NCBI RefSeq assembly: GCF_019112545.1
Contig: NW_025064887.1
Span: 633,268-697,267 of the forward strand
Source: Guyanagaster necrorhizus
Taxonomy: Eukaryota > Basidiomycota > Agaricomycetes > Agaricales > Physalacriaceae
Direction: 5' to 3'
DNA length: 64,000 nucleotides
The notes under the pieces were generated by a model. It saw only the letters and a list, made by a program, of their open reading frames with translations. It made no database searches and was not told the DNA's origin. Made by a program: the position numbers and the translations under genes. Numbering within the stretch: position 1 is the first letter of the stretch; each line of letters begins with the position of its first letter. This document shows positions 21,573 to 32,567 of the stretch, in pieces.

Positions 21573-21885
21573 ATGATCTTCCAAATCAAGTTGACCATAA
21601 TGGCATTGGCCACCATGTTCCTTTTCGCAGGACAGGCAAACGCTATTGCAGCTAACGATGGTAGGCATAACATCTCCATGACGATGACAATCTTCGCTTA
21701 CCGTGATGTTTTCACAGTCGACGCGTGCAACGGTTCAAACCATTACTCTGTCGGTCACTCCTGCGCCTTTCAGGAGTCTCAAGGCAGTAAGTGGAAATTT
21801 TGAACATGTACATTCTGAGCCTCACTGCGATTTCGTAGTCTGCCAAACCAATAGTTGCGGCGTGCTCATCTGTGTCCCTAACTGA
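21573..21885 (+). CDS. small secreted cysteine-rich protein, copy 2
   Basis: Three exons (21,573-21,660; 21,718-21,786; 21,839-21,885) give 67 residues. The signal peptide MIFQIKLTIMALATMFLFAG is followed by QANA and a mature part containing VDACNGSNHYSVGHSCAF, QESQGICQTNSCG and LICVPN. All five cysteines, both intron positions and phases, and the sizes of exons 2 and 3 match copy 1. The shared structure shows the two arose by an inverted duplication. The family is not recognised and the function is unknown. A strong TATA box suggests a tightly regulated, highly expressible gene. Confidence 0.78.
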
Positions 21886-22195
21886 GGCGAACTACGATGA
21901 GCTGAATACTTCATGGGGGAGGGAAATAGCAGATACATCAGTTTGTAGATTTCGTGCAAATTGGATGTGATTTTCAGAGCGGAATGAACGTCATAACTTA
22001 TCCTGGAAGTAAAAAGGTATACTGTCCCACAAGCCGCAATTGACTTTGAGCTCGAGAACTCGTCGTGCTTCTGTAATTTTCGGGTAACATAGCCAGGATT
22101 ACATGAAAGTGGACTATATCCTATAAGGTCGCAGGGCTTGATGATCAGCACCGCAGTATGACAAAGATAGTAGCAGAACCCTACCATGAAAGCAT
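21886..22195. other. convergent intergenic interval
   Basis: About 310 bp between the stop of secreted protein copy 2 and the stop of the ADGF-type deaminase. I see nothing in it beyond presumed 3' UTRs. Confidence 0.4.
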
Positions 22196-24431
22196 CTACG
22201 CTCTAGACACAACATACTCTAAGAACTTCTGCCACTGCTTATGCCATTTCTCCAGCGCGACCGCCTTCTGGTCCGATTCAAGCATAGAGTGCTAAGTTCC
22301 TCCCGTCAAATAAAGATTCGTAAAAACGATTAAAGTACCTTTATGCTGTCTTTAGCCATAGCGCCTAGTTGAATAAGGCCAGTAACGTCGCTTGATACAA
22401 GCACCTTTAGAAGAAATCAATACAGCATGGGTTGGTATACTTCGAGAGCCACACCTGAAAGAAATCAAAAGAAAGCCCCATGTTGCCGAAGACCGAAGGA
22501 TCGTCAGAGCAAAGTGCTACGGGTATCCCGTGGTTGAGAAGAATCGGTAGCGGATGCATGGGCATCGATGATGTCAGTCTCTGTGAGATATAGTCAGGAG
22601 AACTTGAAGGTGGGCAGGAGAACTTTGGGGGGATATCACCAGAATTTCATTTCTAGGAGGAACATCAGTGAGAGTAGCAATGTGCAAAAAAAAGCCTACG
22701 AGATTGGACACACTTCGAGTGCAATGTTCTTTTCTTTACATATATTCATCAGCTCAGGGTGCTTGACTAGAGAAAATCTACGAGACGGTGGGTAAGTTCA
22801 TCAAAAATCAACTATGACCTGGATTACCCATGTCCGATCCTTTTTGTTCCCAGCAGAATAGCGTCGTAGAGATTCATGTCAGCCTTGGAACCATCACCAA
22901 GGGTCTCGCCGGCATGGAGAATGAAAGGAATATCGACACCTGCGTCTTTCTGCATATGACGAAAGTTTAAGAGCTTCTCCGTGTAATGTGACAGCGGGTA
23001 TAAGACATTTTCATCCCCTACAAGGTCGAAGCCTTACAGTGCGAGTCAGAATGAGATACTAGATAAAAAATGATACTATATATACCTGCAATTAAGTGGG
23101 GGAACTCTTTTTTCAGAGCAATACAATCCTCAAAATACCAGTCCAGCTCGTCTGGTTCAAGGAATCGAATAGTAGTGTAGATGATCTGCATTGCAAGTTC
23201 CAGATTCTTAAGCTCATCCTAATGAAAAGAAAGAAACCTTTGCCCCAACGAACTCGTCTTCTCTTCCTCGAGCTTTCAAGTCAACGATGGTCTCCTCCAA
23301 GATCGACTCGAAGATCATGAGAAGCTCTCTGTGTGTGACATTCTCGACACCATCAGCATTCACCATGGTCCTGTGTACGGAAATCTGGTCAACAATATAC
23401 AATGCTCTCTATGGGTACGTACTTGATCCAAAAATTCACTCTCGGCTCGACATATAAAATCCCGTCTTCTATAGAGCTTCGGATGAACTCGCGAATGTAC
23501 TTGGTAAAAATTGGCGTGTACTGTATAAGACCCTAAAGCAAGTTTAAATCGAAACGTTCAAGATGAGGAGGAAACAGAGAACCCTACGTCGGCGACTCGA
23601 AATGTGCTCACAAATTTTTGCCAGATCTAGAGAACAAAATAAGGAACGGAAAACTCGGCTCCAATCACTTTGATGACGACCTTGGTGACGGTGTTGTGTG
23701 TTCCATACGCCTCTGCGGGATTGATCGTCAAGCAGCCAAGAACCCATTGGTCGAATCCATCTGGACCTCCTAACTCTGAGTCGAATTGCTCTCTGGCCTG
23801 GGTAAGAGAAAGCCAGGAGTCCGGGACATAGGATGGTGAGGTAAGGGATAATGCTTCGTTGTTGTGAAGCTCTGCAGGAAGTGCCTTGAACTTTGGGAGC
23901 ACGGCGTTCAAAGTTTGAGCATTGATAGCTTTTGGAACCTGCACATGCATTGACGGTTCTTGCAGTCCAAGGTCATACAGGAATGATGCGTTCACCGTCG
24001 CGTCTAGATGGGCATGGAGAAGCGCGCCCTTGGGCATCTTGAGGGACTGTAAGAACTAGGATGATCGTAGACAACATATTACACGCCCTACTTTGCATAG
24101 AATCTTGTATATTTCGGTTTGGACAATGATACTCCTGCCTGTATACGGACTCGGATAAGTGGAATCCCGGGACAAAGAACCAGAGACCAAGTGTCAGCTC
24201 ACCGGTCAAGAATTCCATGCCAGGGAATGGATGAGGTATAGAAGGATAATCTGCACTCCATACCGACTCAGCCTCAGTTGCACGAATGCTGCGAATCAAG
24301 TGGTCTGCCTGTATTTCGAGAGTGGATAGGTTATCTTGATCCAAAACGTCCAGTCGAAGAGATCTATCCCTGGATATCAATTCCTTGCGCTTGACTTGGT
24401 ATTCGGCGAGCTCAGTGATTAAAGACGACAT
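22196..24431 (-). CDS. adenosine deaminase-related growth factor (ADGF/CECR1)-type deaminase
   Basis: A metal-dependent deaminase of the adenosine deaminase superfamily, expected to convert adenosine to inosine. Starting from MSSLITELAEYQVKRKEL, the protein shows the family landmarks in order: MPKGALLHAHLDATV (first metal-binding His pair), an ADGF insert (WVLGCLTINPAEAYG), IIYTTIRFLEPDELDWYF, then DIPFILHAGETLGDG, TKRIGHGFSLVKHPEL, LEVCPISNEILRL and VALCSDDPSVFGNMGLSFDF. It ends KFLEYVVSRA. Multiple short introns interrupt it. Animal ADGFs are secreted, but I see no signal peptide at this start, so an intracellular enzyme or a missed upstream exon are both possible. In-frame extension upstream offers only a GTG at 24,452. 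Confidence 0.9.
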
Positions 24432-25146
24432 CGTGGCAGTGTGTAAAGACACGAGGCGAACTTGTGCCGGTCAGTCGCGACAGCAGTGATCGATCTCGAC
24501 GATCTCGGTGACCACCACGACAACAGCAATGGCGAAGACACTTGGTTGCAATTACCAGGCGCTATCATCGCTTTCTGCCATTGCAGTGCCGCCACTCCAC
24601 AAGATGTTCAAGGAACAATTTCGGATTTCTGTCCTACAGTCTGCCGCGAGTCGGCTACTGCGAGAAAATCCATCGGACCTAACTTTCAATCCCACTCGAC
24701 ATGTATGACATTGAAATTTAATAGGAAATCCGAGTCCATCTTCCGCCAGACGTATTAGAAATTGTCAGCTAGAGATTATCTCTTCCAACCATTTTCTTGC
24801 GGTTTTTTGTATCTTCTTGCCAGCCTGCAGACAGGAATTCTTACAAGGACGATAGAGTGTTCAATTGGCTTCTCGAAGTCATCGTTTGTCTTCTTCCGTC
24901 GTTCGTGAGTCAATTTCCCACCGCTTGGAATCCTCCCAATACCCTCCAAGTTTTATCTAAAGCATTTTTCACAGAGATTCTTCGCGAAGGTCGATATATA
25001 TCCCTCGTGTGCGAGTAAAACAATCGTCGTGCCTAGCATACAACGCGATCGCTAAATGTTGATCGATGAAAACTGAACATGAATGTTTCGATTTTCGAAA
25101 CGCTCATTTCTGATAATTGTTGAACTCAAGTTTGTGCAAGATAGTT
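24432..25146 (+). other. interval with weak coding hints
   Basis: Upstream of the ADGF gene the plus strand has an ATG frame at 24,529 (MAKTLGCNYQALSSLSAIAV, then HKMFKEQFRISVLQSAASRL). Beyond a possible intron the piece IRVHLPPDVLEIV looks faintly F-box-like, and WNPPNTLQVLSKAFFTEILR lies near 24,940. I could not connect them through plausible splice sites, so I do not call a gene. A small plus-strand gene divergent from ADGF remains possible. Confidence 0.2.
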
Positions 25147-25236
25147 AAAAAAAAAAAAAAAAACATTTCGGTGAACGACGCACATAGGAGTTGAACCTAC
25201 GCCCAAGGTGGCCTTAACCACTTCGCCACAACGTTC
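25147..25236 (-). ncRNA. tRNA-Ser-like relic followed by a T-run terminator
   Basis: The minus strand reads GGCGAAGTGGTTAAGGC (D-arm and A box of a serine-type tRNA), then GTAGGTTCAACTCCTAT (a complete T-arm and B box), then GTGCGTCG as a possible 3' acceptor strand. The whole anticodon arm is missing between them. A run of 17 T residues (25,163-25,147) follows about 13 nt later, as a Pol III terminator would. The 5' acceptor strand pairs poorly. This is best read as a deleted tRNA pseudogene that could still be transcribed. Confidence 0.5.
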
Positions 25237-25500
25237 TAAGGATATAGCTGAACCATGTAGATTAGATCCCAATTCCTATTTAGACAGTTTTTAAACAAAA
25301 AATTTGATCGCGTCCTCAAGATACCTCTTAGCTAGGACATTCGTCGACATCCAACGTCAAGGTTTTCTAGAGGACACAAAACCCCTTGTCAGGACTTTCT
25401 GACGTAAATCTCTCCATTAATGAATCAGATCATTTCCCAGCGTATTCATGAGAAGGCTATTGTTCGATGGTAACTGTCTTCATGGAGTGCCACGCCAAAG

Positions 25501-27192
25501 TTAAGCGACTTCATGTAGGTTACCGTCGCAGGTATATTGACTGTGCCAATGAGATCAACAAACGAGACATCGAGATACTAACCAGCGCAACCCACACCCG
25601 TCCACTATCTTATCTCTGCAGGCCTGACTTAGGGGAGGAGGGTCGCCGCCAATAGCTGGAGATGACATGTTCATGGAGTACACGATCTCATCGATCTTAT
25701 CTTCGTTGCCATGGCTTTGCATTTTCTTCTCGCAACAAAGAGGAAAGTGTGTACCGATATTCCCGTCGGCCCTGTGGTACCTCCACACTATACGAAGATG
25801 ATGAGTCCCAAGATCAGCCCAAATAGGTAGAGGGACGCACAACGATTCTTCGGACGGAACAGGTATAGTCACGGTGGGTCCAGAAATAACCGTCCGCTGC
25901 ACCCCCGGAGGATCTTCAATACCTTCCCATTTGGCGAAACTCACTTCACAACCAGCAATTGCAGAAAGCAAGTGACCTCCCTTCTCAAGGCCAATGAGAG
26001 CATTCATCGCGGCATATACATCCGTAAAGAAGACGACAAGTGATGAATAAGGCGCTCGACTAGAAGGTCATTAACGTTTACCGTGCAATAGCATATAACC
26101 AGCACGAACACTGATGAGCGGTGGTGGACAAACATCACTTCGCCAAACTGCGACAAGACTGTTTGCACCAATAGAGCGGTGGCATCCTTAGCCTTTTTGT
26201 TCCGCAAGCCTATCCATAATGCCCGTCTTGCACCCAAATTTAGAGCAAGCACCATCATGGGATGAAGGTTAGGTGTCTCGACTGCTGTCGCAGTAAAAAT
26301 TTTCTGCTCTGCTATTGGCTGGAAATGTGACAGGAAGGTATTGGCTTCGTCTTTTTCAAAGAACTCGATATCCTAGAGGAACCATGAGAAAGCATTCTAG
26401 CACGTACTGAAAGACGCACCATCGTCTCTTTATCCGCATCGTGACGAAGACTTAGCCCCGTGGAATGTCTCACGGCGCGTAAACTCGACAAGACGTAATC
26501 CTCGACTTGATTTTTTTGAATCCCAGTTATATGTACGGTCCGCGGTGTCGTCCCTACAGGGTTAGGATCTCTACGAAACGCGACGTTATGGTGTTGGAGA
26601 GCCTCGTACGCCTAAAAAGTGAATATGAGAAACAAGAGATAGACAGAACGACAGAATCAATCACCTTGATGGCATCCGCAATATTTAAAAAGTCCACGAG
26701 TCCTCTGTTCTCCCTGACGCCTGTGAAGCAAAGGGCTCCATACGGAGTAAAAAGATCTTGTAGCGTCTGAATAGTCCATTGCCCCGGTATTTCGAGTCGT
26801 CTCGATGCATGCCATGCACCAATTCTTGCAATGATCCCTGCATCCACCATTGGACGAGACGGTCCCACAAAGCTCATTTGCTCGTCCTTGTATCGTTTCG
26901 TCTGTTTCCAGCGCCCTTTACGTTCTTCAGCGTCGATTGGGCGAAAAAAGCGCAAATCCACAGAGTTTGGTGAAAAATTAATCCGTTCAATCATGTAGGA
27001 GCTAGAGACGAATTCGGCAACATCGTAATCTTTTGGTAGATGGCGCACGCGGAGAACGCATCTTCGCCTGCGTCGACCGTCACCAGCCTCAGGACTAGGT
27101 ATTCCCGTAACAAAGCATCGTATTGAAGGTCGCGGACACGATGTGACAAATAATAATATCGTTGTTGATATCCTGGGAGAGAAAGACAACAT
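25501..27192 (-). CDS. probable RNA-binding protein, possibly mitochondrial
   Basis: Begins MLSFSPRISTTILLFVTSCP, followed by a basic region, which could be a mitochondrial leader. An RRM-like start is seen in VLRVRHLPKDYDVAEFV (about residues 47-63), and later YGALCFTGVRENRGLVDF followed by AYEALQHHNVAFRR resembles the RNP1 part and final helix. Downstream are ALNLGARRALWIGLRNKKAK and a second glycine-poor domain ending ...PPPLSQACRDKIVDG. After a final intron the last exon adds QYTCDGNLHEVA and the stop at 25,501. The RRM assignment rests on pattern only, so the function is tentative. About five exons. Confidence 0.55.
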
Positions 27193-27252
27193 GGAGAATT
27201 GATTTGAGCTTTCTGCTAAATCGAGCAGGAAATGAAATACCCATTGTCAGGG

Positions 27253-27277
27253 TAAATAAGTAAATAAGTAAATAATT
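27253..27277. repeat. short AAATAAGT tandem repeat
   Basis: Three consecutive copies of an 8-bp unit (AAATAAGT) between the RNA-binding gene and the truncated oxygenase. Confidence 0.6.
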
Positions 27278-27332
27278 AGTTGTGTTTGCGGTCCGCTAGC
27301 TAATTTCCCAGTCCCTATTAATATACTTCAAA

Positions 27333-27602
27333 TTGCCGACCGTGCTTGACTGGCCCACTGGAAACCTGCAAGTTGTTGGACTCGTTTGCCTGGGATGTCT
27401 TACTCTCGTTAGACTCCTCCGACGCCGACGCTACAATGCTATATACGAGAAATATACTCCCAAATACAAGGCTGGCGTGCTGCCGCTACGGGATGCGCAG
27501 GAAATCATGGGTCTTTCCATGATGTATGACATGCAAGCCCTGCTGAATTATTCTCTAACAAAACCGACTCTAAGATTGGGGTGGGGAGGAAAACGCCTCT
27601 GA
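27333..27602 (+). pseudogene. truncated mpaB-like (ER-bound oxygenase/Lcp family) N-terminus
   Basis: The translation contains LQVVGLVCLGCLTLVRLLRR (a membrane anchor), then RRYNAIYEKYTPKYKAGVL and AQEIMGLSMMYDMQALLNYS. These match the N-terminus of fungal proteins related to the ER-bound oxygenase MpaB and rubber oxygenase. The frame then leaves the family at about 27,562 and stops at 27,602, without any of the catalytic domain that normally follows (roughly 300 more residues). The frame opens with TTG; no in-frame ATG precedes the matching part. Loss of the start codon and of the catalytic domain indicates a dead fragment. Confidence 0.6.
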
Positions 27603-28126
27603 AAAGCTGCGCACGGACACCTGGTCTTCGCATCGTCCACTGCTTGTACAGTACCACATATCGGACTGTCCTCGCTTTGAGACCCTCTTATAATGTCCTC
27701 GCTCTGCGTCCCATTGCCTGCACACTACGACATTCCCGCACTTCATGCCACCCTCCTCTACACCGTACTTGACACTTGACATGAACCCGTGACCCCCGCG
27801 AACATGCGACCTCAAGCTCCTGGCGGCTCCTTCGCAACCTTAAGCTTCCAGGTTACTTATATCAGTGCTAAAATGAAGAGTCATTAGGATCGAAATACCC
27901 GAAACACCCGCTTTTTGTACTACAGTTGTCGATCTGCCCAGCTTCGGCTATTTGTACAGCGCTTCTACTCAAATAGCCTTGTCCGAATCGGCCTTGGAGA
28001 CATTATGACGCGCGTGGTGTAGTAAGACATTTAGTGATATCAAACAAATGAACGAAACCAACACAAAAAGTTGTTGACCGTCAGCAGTAGTATCTACAAT
28101 CCAAATCAAAACATAAATATCTTCGT
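27603..28126. other. intergenic, no gene seen
   Basis: About 520 bp between the truncated oxygenase and the stop of the MFS transporter. It contains mildly repetitive TGTCCTCGCT(T/C)TG motifs near 27,668 and 27,697 but no coding or RNA feature that I can support. Confidence 0.4.
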
Positions 28127-30683
28127 CTAGAGTAGATATCTGAAATCTTTGTTCTGGATATCTGTAAGATCAAGGAAAGCCTAAGAGCGCGTGTATATCA
28201 GCTAAGCTCGACAAAAGAGAGAATGAGACACCAATACCTTATCGACTTTCCTCTCTTCAGTGGTTCCATCGGTGTTAACATGTTTCACATAAACATCGTC
28301 GTAGGTATCATCATGCCGATCCATGTTTCGTCGCTTGTTCTCGGCAGCGAGCATAAATCGGAGAATGAGAAGAAGTATCCCGGACGTCAAGTTGGATGCC
28401 GCAATCAAAGCCCACGGAACATGATTCCTGAGGAACAGTTATTGTCCGAGTCGGAAAGCAAACAGGATTTATAGGTCATACCTCGGCTGGTATTTCTTTT
28501 TCCACACAAACGGGCCGGCAAAGTTACCTACGCAGTATCCAATGAGGACTAGAGCATTAGTGGTTATCCCTGTATCAACGCGCTTCAATTATAGGACAGA
28601 CGTGGTAAGGAGAGGATCGTTCACGTTTTGTATGTCCCGACGTGAGACCGCTTACCCATCCGAGGAAGATGGGAAACGGAGCAATGGCGAAAACTAGAAG
28701 ATATGAACCAATGGTCTTGAAATGACAAGCAGATACATACTTGAAACCCAATAGGAGAATAACAGACCAACTTTATTGCTCGAAGGGAGCAGATTCACTA
28801 GCAGCGCCCCTAAGATCGCAACGATATACATCAAGACCCCAGCGTAGCCACGTCCAATGGGCTTGAACGAAGCCAGGGTAATCCCTAGCCATATTGTCAA
28901 GACTGCGCATCATGTCAGTTCACAGCTCGCTTCTACGAAAAGTATGTAACCTACTTTCCACAACACCGTCTACACAGCCGATCAAAGTGGTCTGGATGGT
29001 GCTAAAGCCAAACTGGCTGACAATAAGCTGCCGCTGGTTCGTCAGCTAAGCGTGAAACATGTGGATCAGTTGCTTTCAGCGTTCCAGCGTGTGACACATG
29101 ACCTACCGAGTTCACGATATTACTGAGTCGGAGAAACAATAATAGATCAACGTCCGGTTAGATAGAAGAACAGAAGAAAGTGCGTACCCAATAGCAGCGA
29201 ACAACACCATGATCCAAACTTTCGGATCTTTGAGCGTCTCAATAAACCTATGTTCGTTAACTAATGCATACGGGCCATGATGATGATGCAAAGAAAAACG
29301 CACTGATCACGTTTCCACGTCTTATTTTCTACACCCGTCTGATTGACCTTGATCCTTTGCACGACCTTGACACGTTCATCGGGAGTAAGAAAACGTGCAG
29401 TTGTCGGAGAATCCGGGAAGAAGAACCTGGCGAACAGATGAGCTGCAGTCCCGAGATCGTACCTAACAATGCCGCTCACCAGAATATCACAGACGAGATA
29501 AGTGTCATCAAGCCGGTAATGATCATTAACCTGCAATGATCATTAGCGTGTCAATTCAGACCGGACGGCATTTCCACTGACCATTGCCACGGCAGGAAGC
29601 TGCCCGTCTAAAGGGTTGTGAACGATCAAAAAGGGGGGTGCAATAATTCACAATACCGACCCTGGTGTGCAGAACGCCAAATGCAATGAAACCCAGTAAG
29701 ATGACGGCAAATCCATTCATTAGAACTGAGAAGAAAACGGAAATTAGAAGCCATCGTTCGTTTGCAAGAACCGATCAATACTTACACCAATAACCGGTGC
29801 GCTTTGTCTGTTCCTCCCGCGTGTAAAACATGGACGTCACCTAGCCGACCTGATTTCAGTCCCTCTGGTCTCGGAAAAGGATAATGCGACGTACGATCAT
29901 GAATCCTGGAGTGATTGCGCCTTCACATACGCCAAGGATGAACCGGACAGCTAATAGGCCACCGAACGACGAGCATGCAGCGTGGCATATGAGAGTGATG
30001 GACCAAATGAAGATATTTATACTGTCGCGAATCAGACAGCGCATGGGAGACGGTCATAAGGCCTGCAGTTACCTCATCCATTTTCCTACAGGAAATCGTT
30101 GCAACGCGAGACTTTGAGGGTACTAGAGGGATACGCCTGTTGGGGTTGAGTAACTGTAAGAAGAGTAGGACGCACTTCAAAGACGAGGTAGCTGAGATAA
30201 AATACAGAGCCCAGCCAGTTAAATTGCGTCTGGTTCATGTGGGCACCCTTTCTGGAATATTTTGAGGAAAACTTCAGGGTAACGAGACTATGTAACGTAC
30301 AAAATGCCGAGAATGGAGGATTGCCCGAGCGTTGTCTTGTCGGCAAATGTCATCCTTGGCACATTAGTCCCTTGTTACGAGTAGCACCAGTGATGGAGGC
30401 TTACAGATACAGAACTGCAATGGATATCAGCAACTTGACGTTCAGAATGATGAGTCTAGTACTCACGACACATTAAAGGTAAAATATTCTTGTCAATCTT
30501 CCACCTCAAATCAAGTCAATACGTATACGAGAACATCTTCAATAATACAGCATACCTCAATTTCGCAGCTTCCCTGGGATCCAAGCTGACCGACTCAATA
30601 GCGAGCTGAGCAGCGACATCGGCCTCGGTTTCGTTAAAGCCTAGATGAGCGCGTTTTTCCCACTGCTCACTAGCGGTGTCCAT
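28127..30683 (-). CDS. MFS transporter, allantoate/nicotinate/pantothenate permease (Dal5/Tna1) type
   Basis: A plasma-membrane major facilitator of the anion:cation symporter family, with 12 expected membrane segments. Start MDTASEQWEKRAHLGFNETE, then WKIDKNILPLMC and a first membrane helix. Later exons read NQTQFNWLGSVFYLSYLVFE, FGGLLAVRFILGVCEGAITP (the family's characteristic TM4-TM5 stretch), FFPDSPTTARFLTPDERV in the central loop, and FIETLKDPKVWIMVLFAAIG. The C-terminal half has GYCVGNFAGPFVWKKKYQPR and ends QNKDFRYLL. I read about a dozen short introns. Such permeases commonly import ureides or organic anions; the substrate cannot be told from the sequence. Confidence 0.88.
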
Positions 30684-32567
30684 GTAGGGGATAACGGGGG
30701 GAAGGAAGATGGGAGCGCGCGTGATGCGAGAACGAACATTTCTTTATAAATGAGTCCGTGAGGAAGATAAAAAGAGGTGTAGACCCAAAATGGGTTTGAA
30801 AATCATCTGTCACCCACGCTGATGAGCCCTGAATTCGGGTTTCCACATTACGCAATGTGATCTTCCGATTCCAATGTCTGCCGATGAAGACGCGGAATAC
30901 ATAACAGCCCATACAAGGACCGTAACACGTTCCTGACTTCATGGGAAGGGGGGGCAGCGTTCCCCAGCACCTCAGTTCTCCATCGACAATTCCCAGAATA
31001 CTTCGTGGGACGGGGGAAAACCGGAACATCTCGACCTTTCTAGTGCCTTTTGTGCTGTTCAGGCGATCCAACAGATTCCAATTGGGTTCTAAAGCCTTAC
31101 TTGAAGCAGGTCACTAAGGATACTTGTTCCGCCTTCGCTCTGGAGCCTATACACCAGCGCGGATGCTGCATTATTCGAAGTTTCACTATAATTTGTTCAG
31201 GCCAACAACCTTTGATGAACCTGAGAGGGCCACGAATACCGGACCAGTCCTTTCGTTAAAACTTCTCTCCGCGTTTGGAACATCACATGCATCACAGCTG
31301 GACTTACTTGGTGACTTGGGTCTATTCCCGAGATCGCTGTACTACACTCACCGCTAGTCCCGGGATAGCCGATACCACTAGCCTAATTGTTCCCATTTGG
31401 TACATAGTTTATGCTACCATGTACCACTATTACTCAGGAGTCTACGGATCCACGCTTTAGCTATGTCTCGTTATCCGGTGATTTCATCTTGGAATGAAGC
31501 ATACTATGTAGTCGTATCAAAGTTTATCTGAATGAAAGTCATCCTGTCGCCATGATTCCCTGAACGGAGCTGGGACCTGTCCAGACGCCATAACCTTTGA
31601 TGACGGTTGAGAGGCTCCATGCGAATTTCTACTCTTTCATAGGACACGGCATGGGTGAATGATAGAAATATCAATGACACAAAGAGTGCCGTATAGTAGC
31701 TACAAATAGTCAAAGGTATGCGTGTATTCCGCTCTTCCTTAGAAGAAGAACGGATGGATGTATCACGAAGTTGGCGCCGTGCCCGGGAAGGAGAGGCCAG
31801 TGCTTGTTGCACCATCTAGAGTGTGAAAAGTGAAATTGGTGTGTTACCGCAGAGCCGACTTCGTAGCTGCGACATCGTATCATTTTAACGATGGCAATTA
31901 AACTTGTTGGCGAAGGCCAAATGCACCGATCCTCATACGATTGAAAACTTCTGAATTACGGCAATATGTATGTCTATATGCTCTGCATCACGAGCTGCCG
32001 GTATCAGACTTGCATGATGCGGAGGAGCATGTGAATATTAAGGGTGCAGTGTCAGTAATAGCTGGTGTGTGTGTGAGTAATTGGAAGACAATCACGCCCA
32101 GGTTCAGCAAAAAGCCTCCGACTAATACTGTCCCGGGCGCCTGATGATGGTATCGGCAGCAAACGACTTGAGGCAGCACTGTTGACTTCGCAGGCGCAGT
32201 CAAATTGTTGTTGGGGCCAATCGATATCACTAAGGTTCAATTACGGGCTGTTCTCCGAAATGAAAACGGGCAGAAAAAGCACCGGTAGTATTGGAGACTG
32301 AGTTGCGATCGCGGTGATCACATGGGTAAATGATATTCGGCCAAGTTCAAAAAGATGGGTTCGGGTCTCATCAGAAATTAACCCGTCGCCGTCGTCTGCC
32401 TTGAACGACATCTGGAACTTGGGCTAATAGTAAACCAGTTGCATCTTCTTCGATAAGCGCGTGAATATTTGGAACTTGAATAACGAATAACAATTGCGGC
32501 CAAAAAAAATCAATTGGCTCTGGGGGTAAAGGCAAACTGATCGAGGACTAAGTTATAGCATTGTCAG
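30684..32567. other. unresolved 1.9-kb interval
   Basis: Lies between the MFS start and the end of CLP1. A minus-strand frame at 31,504-31,815 has one hydrophobic segment (YYTALFVSLIFLSFTHAVS) but no recognisable domain. Around 31,990-32,240 the minus strand has a CC-containing and leucine-rich stretch that I considered as a hydrophobin remnant and did not accept. I cannot support a gene here; the MFS promoter presumably lies at its left end. Confidence 0.3.

Noticed and set aside
31988..32240. Possible hydrophobin remnant on the minus strand (CC pair followed by a leucine/glycine-rich stretch)
   Set aside because: The frame opens without ATG, only two adjacent cysteines fit the eight-cysteine spacing, and no second half or signal peptide exon is found.
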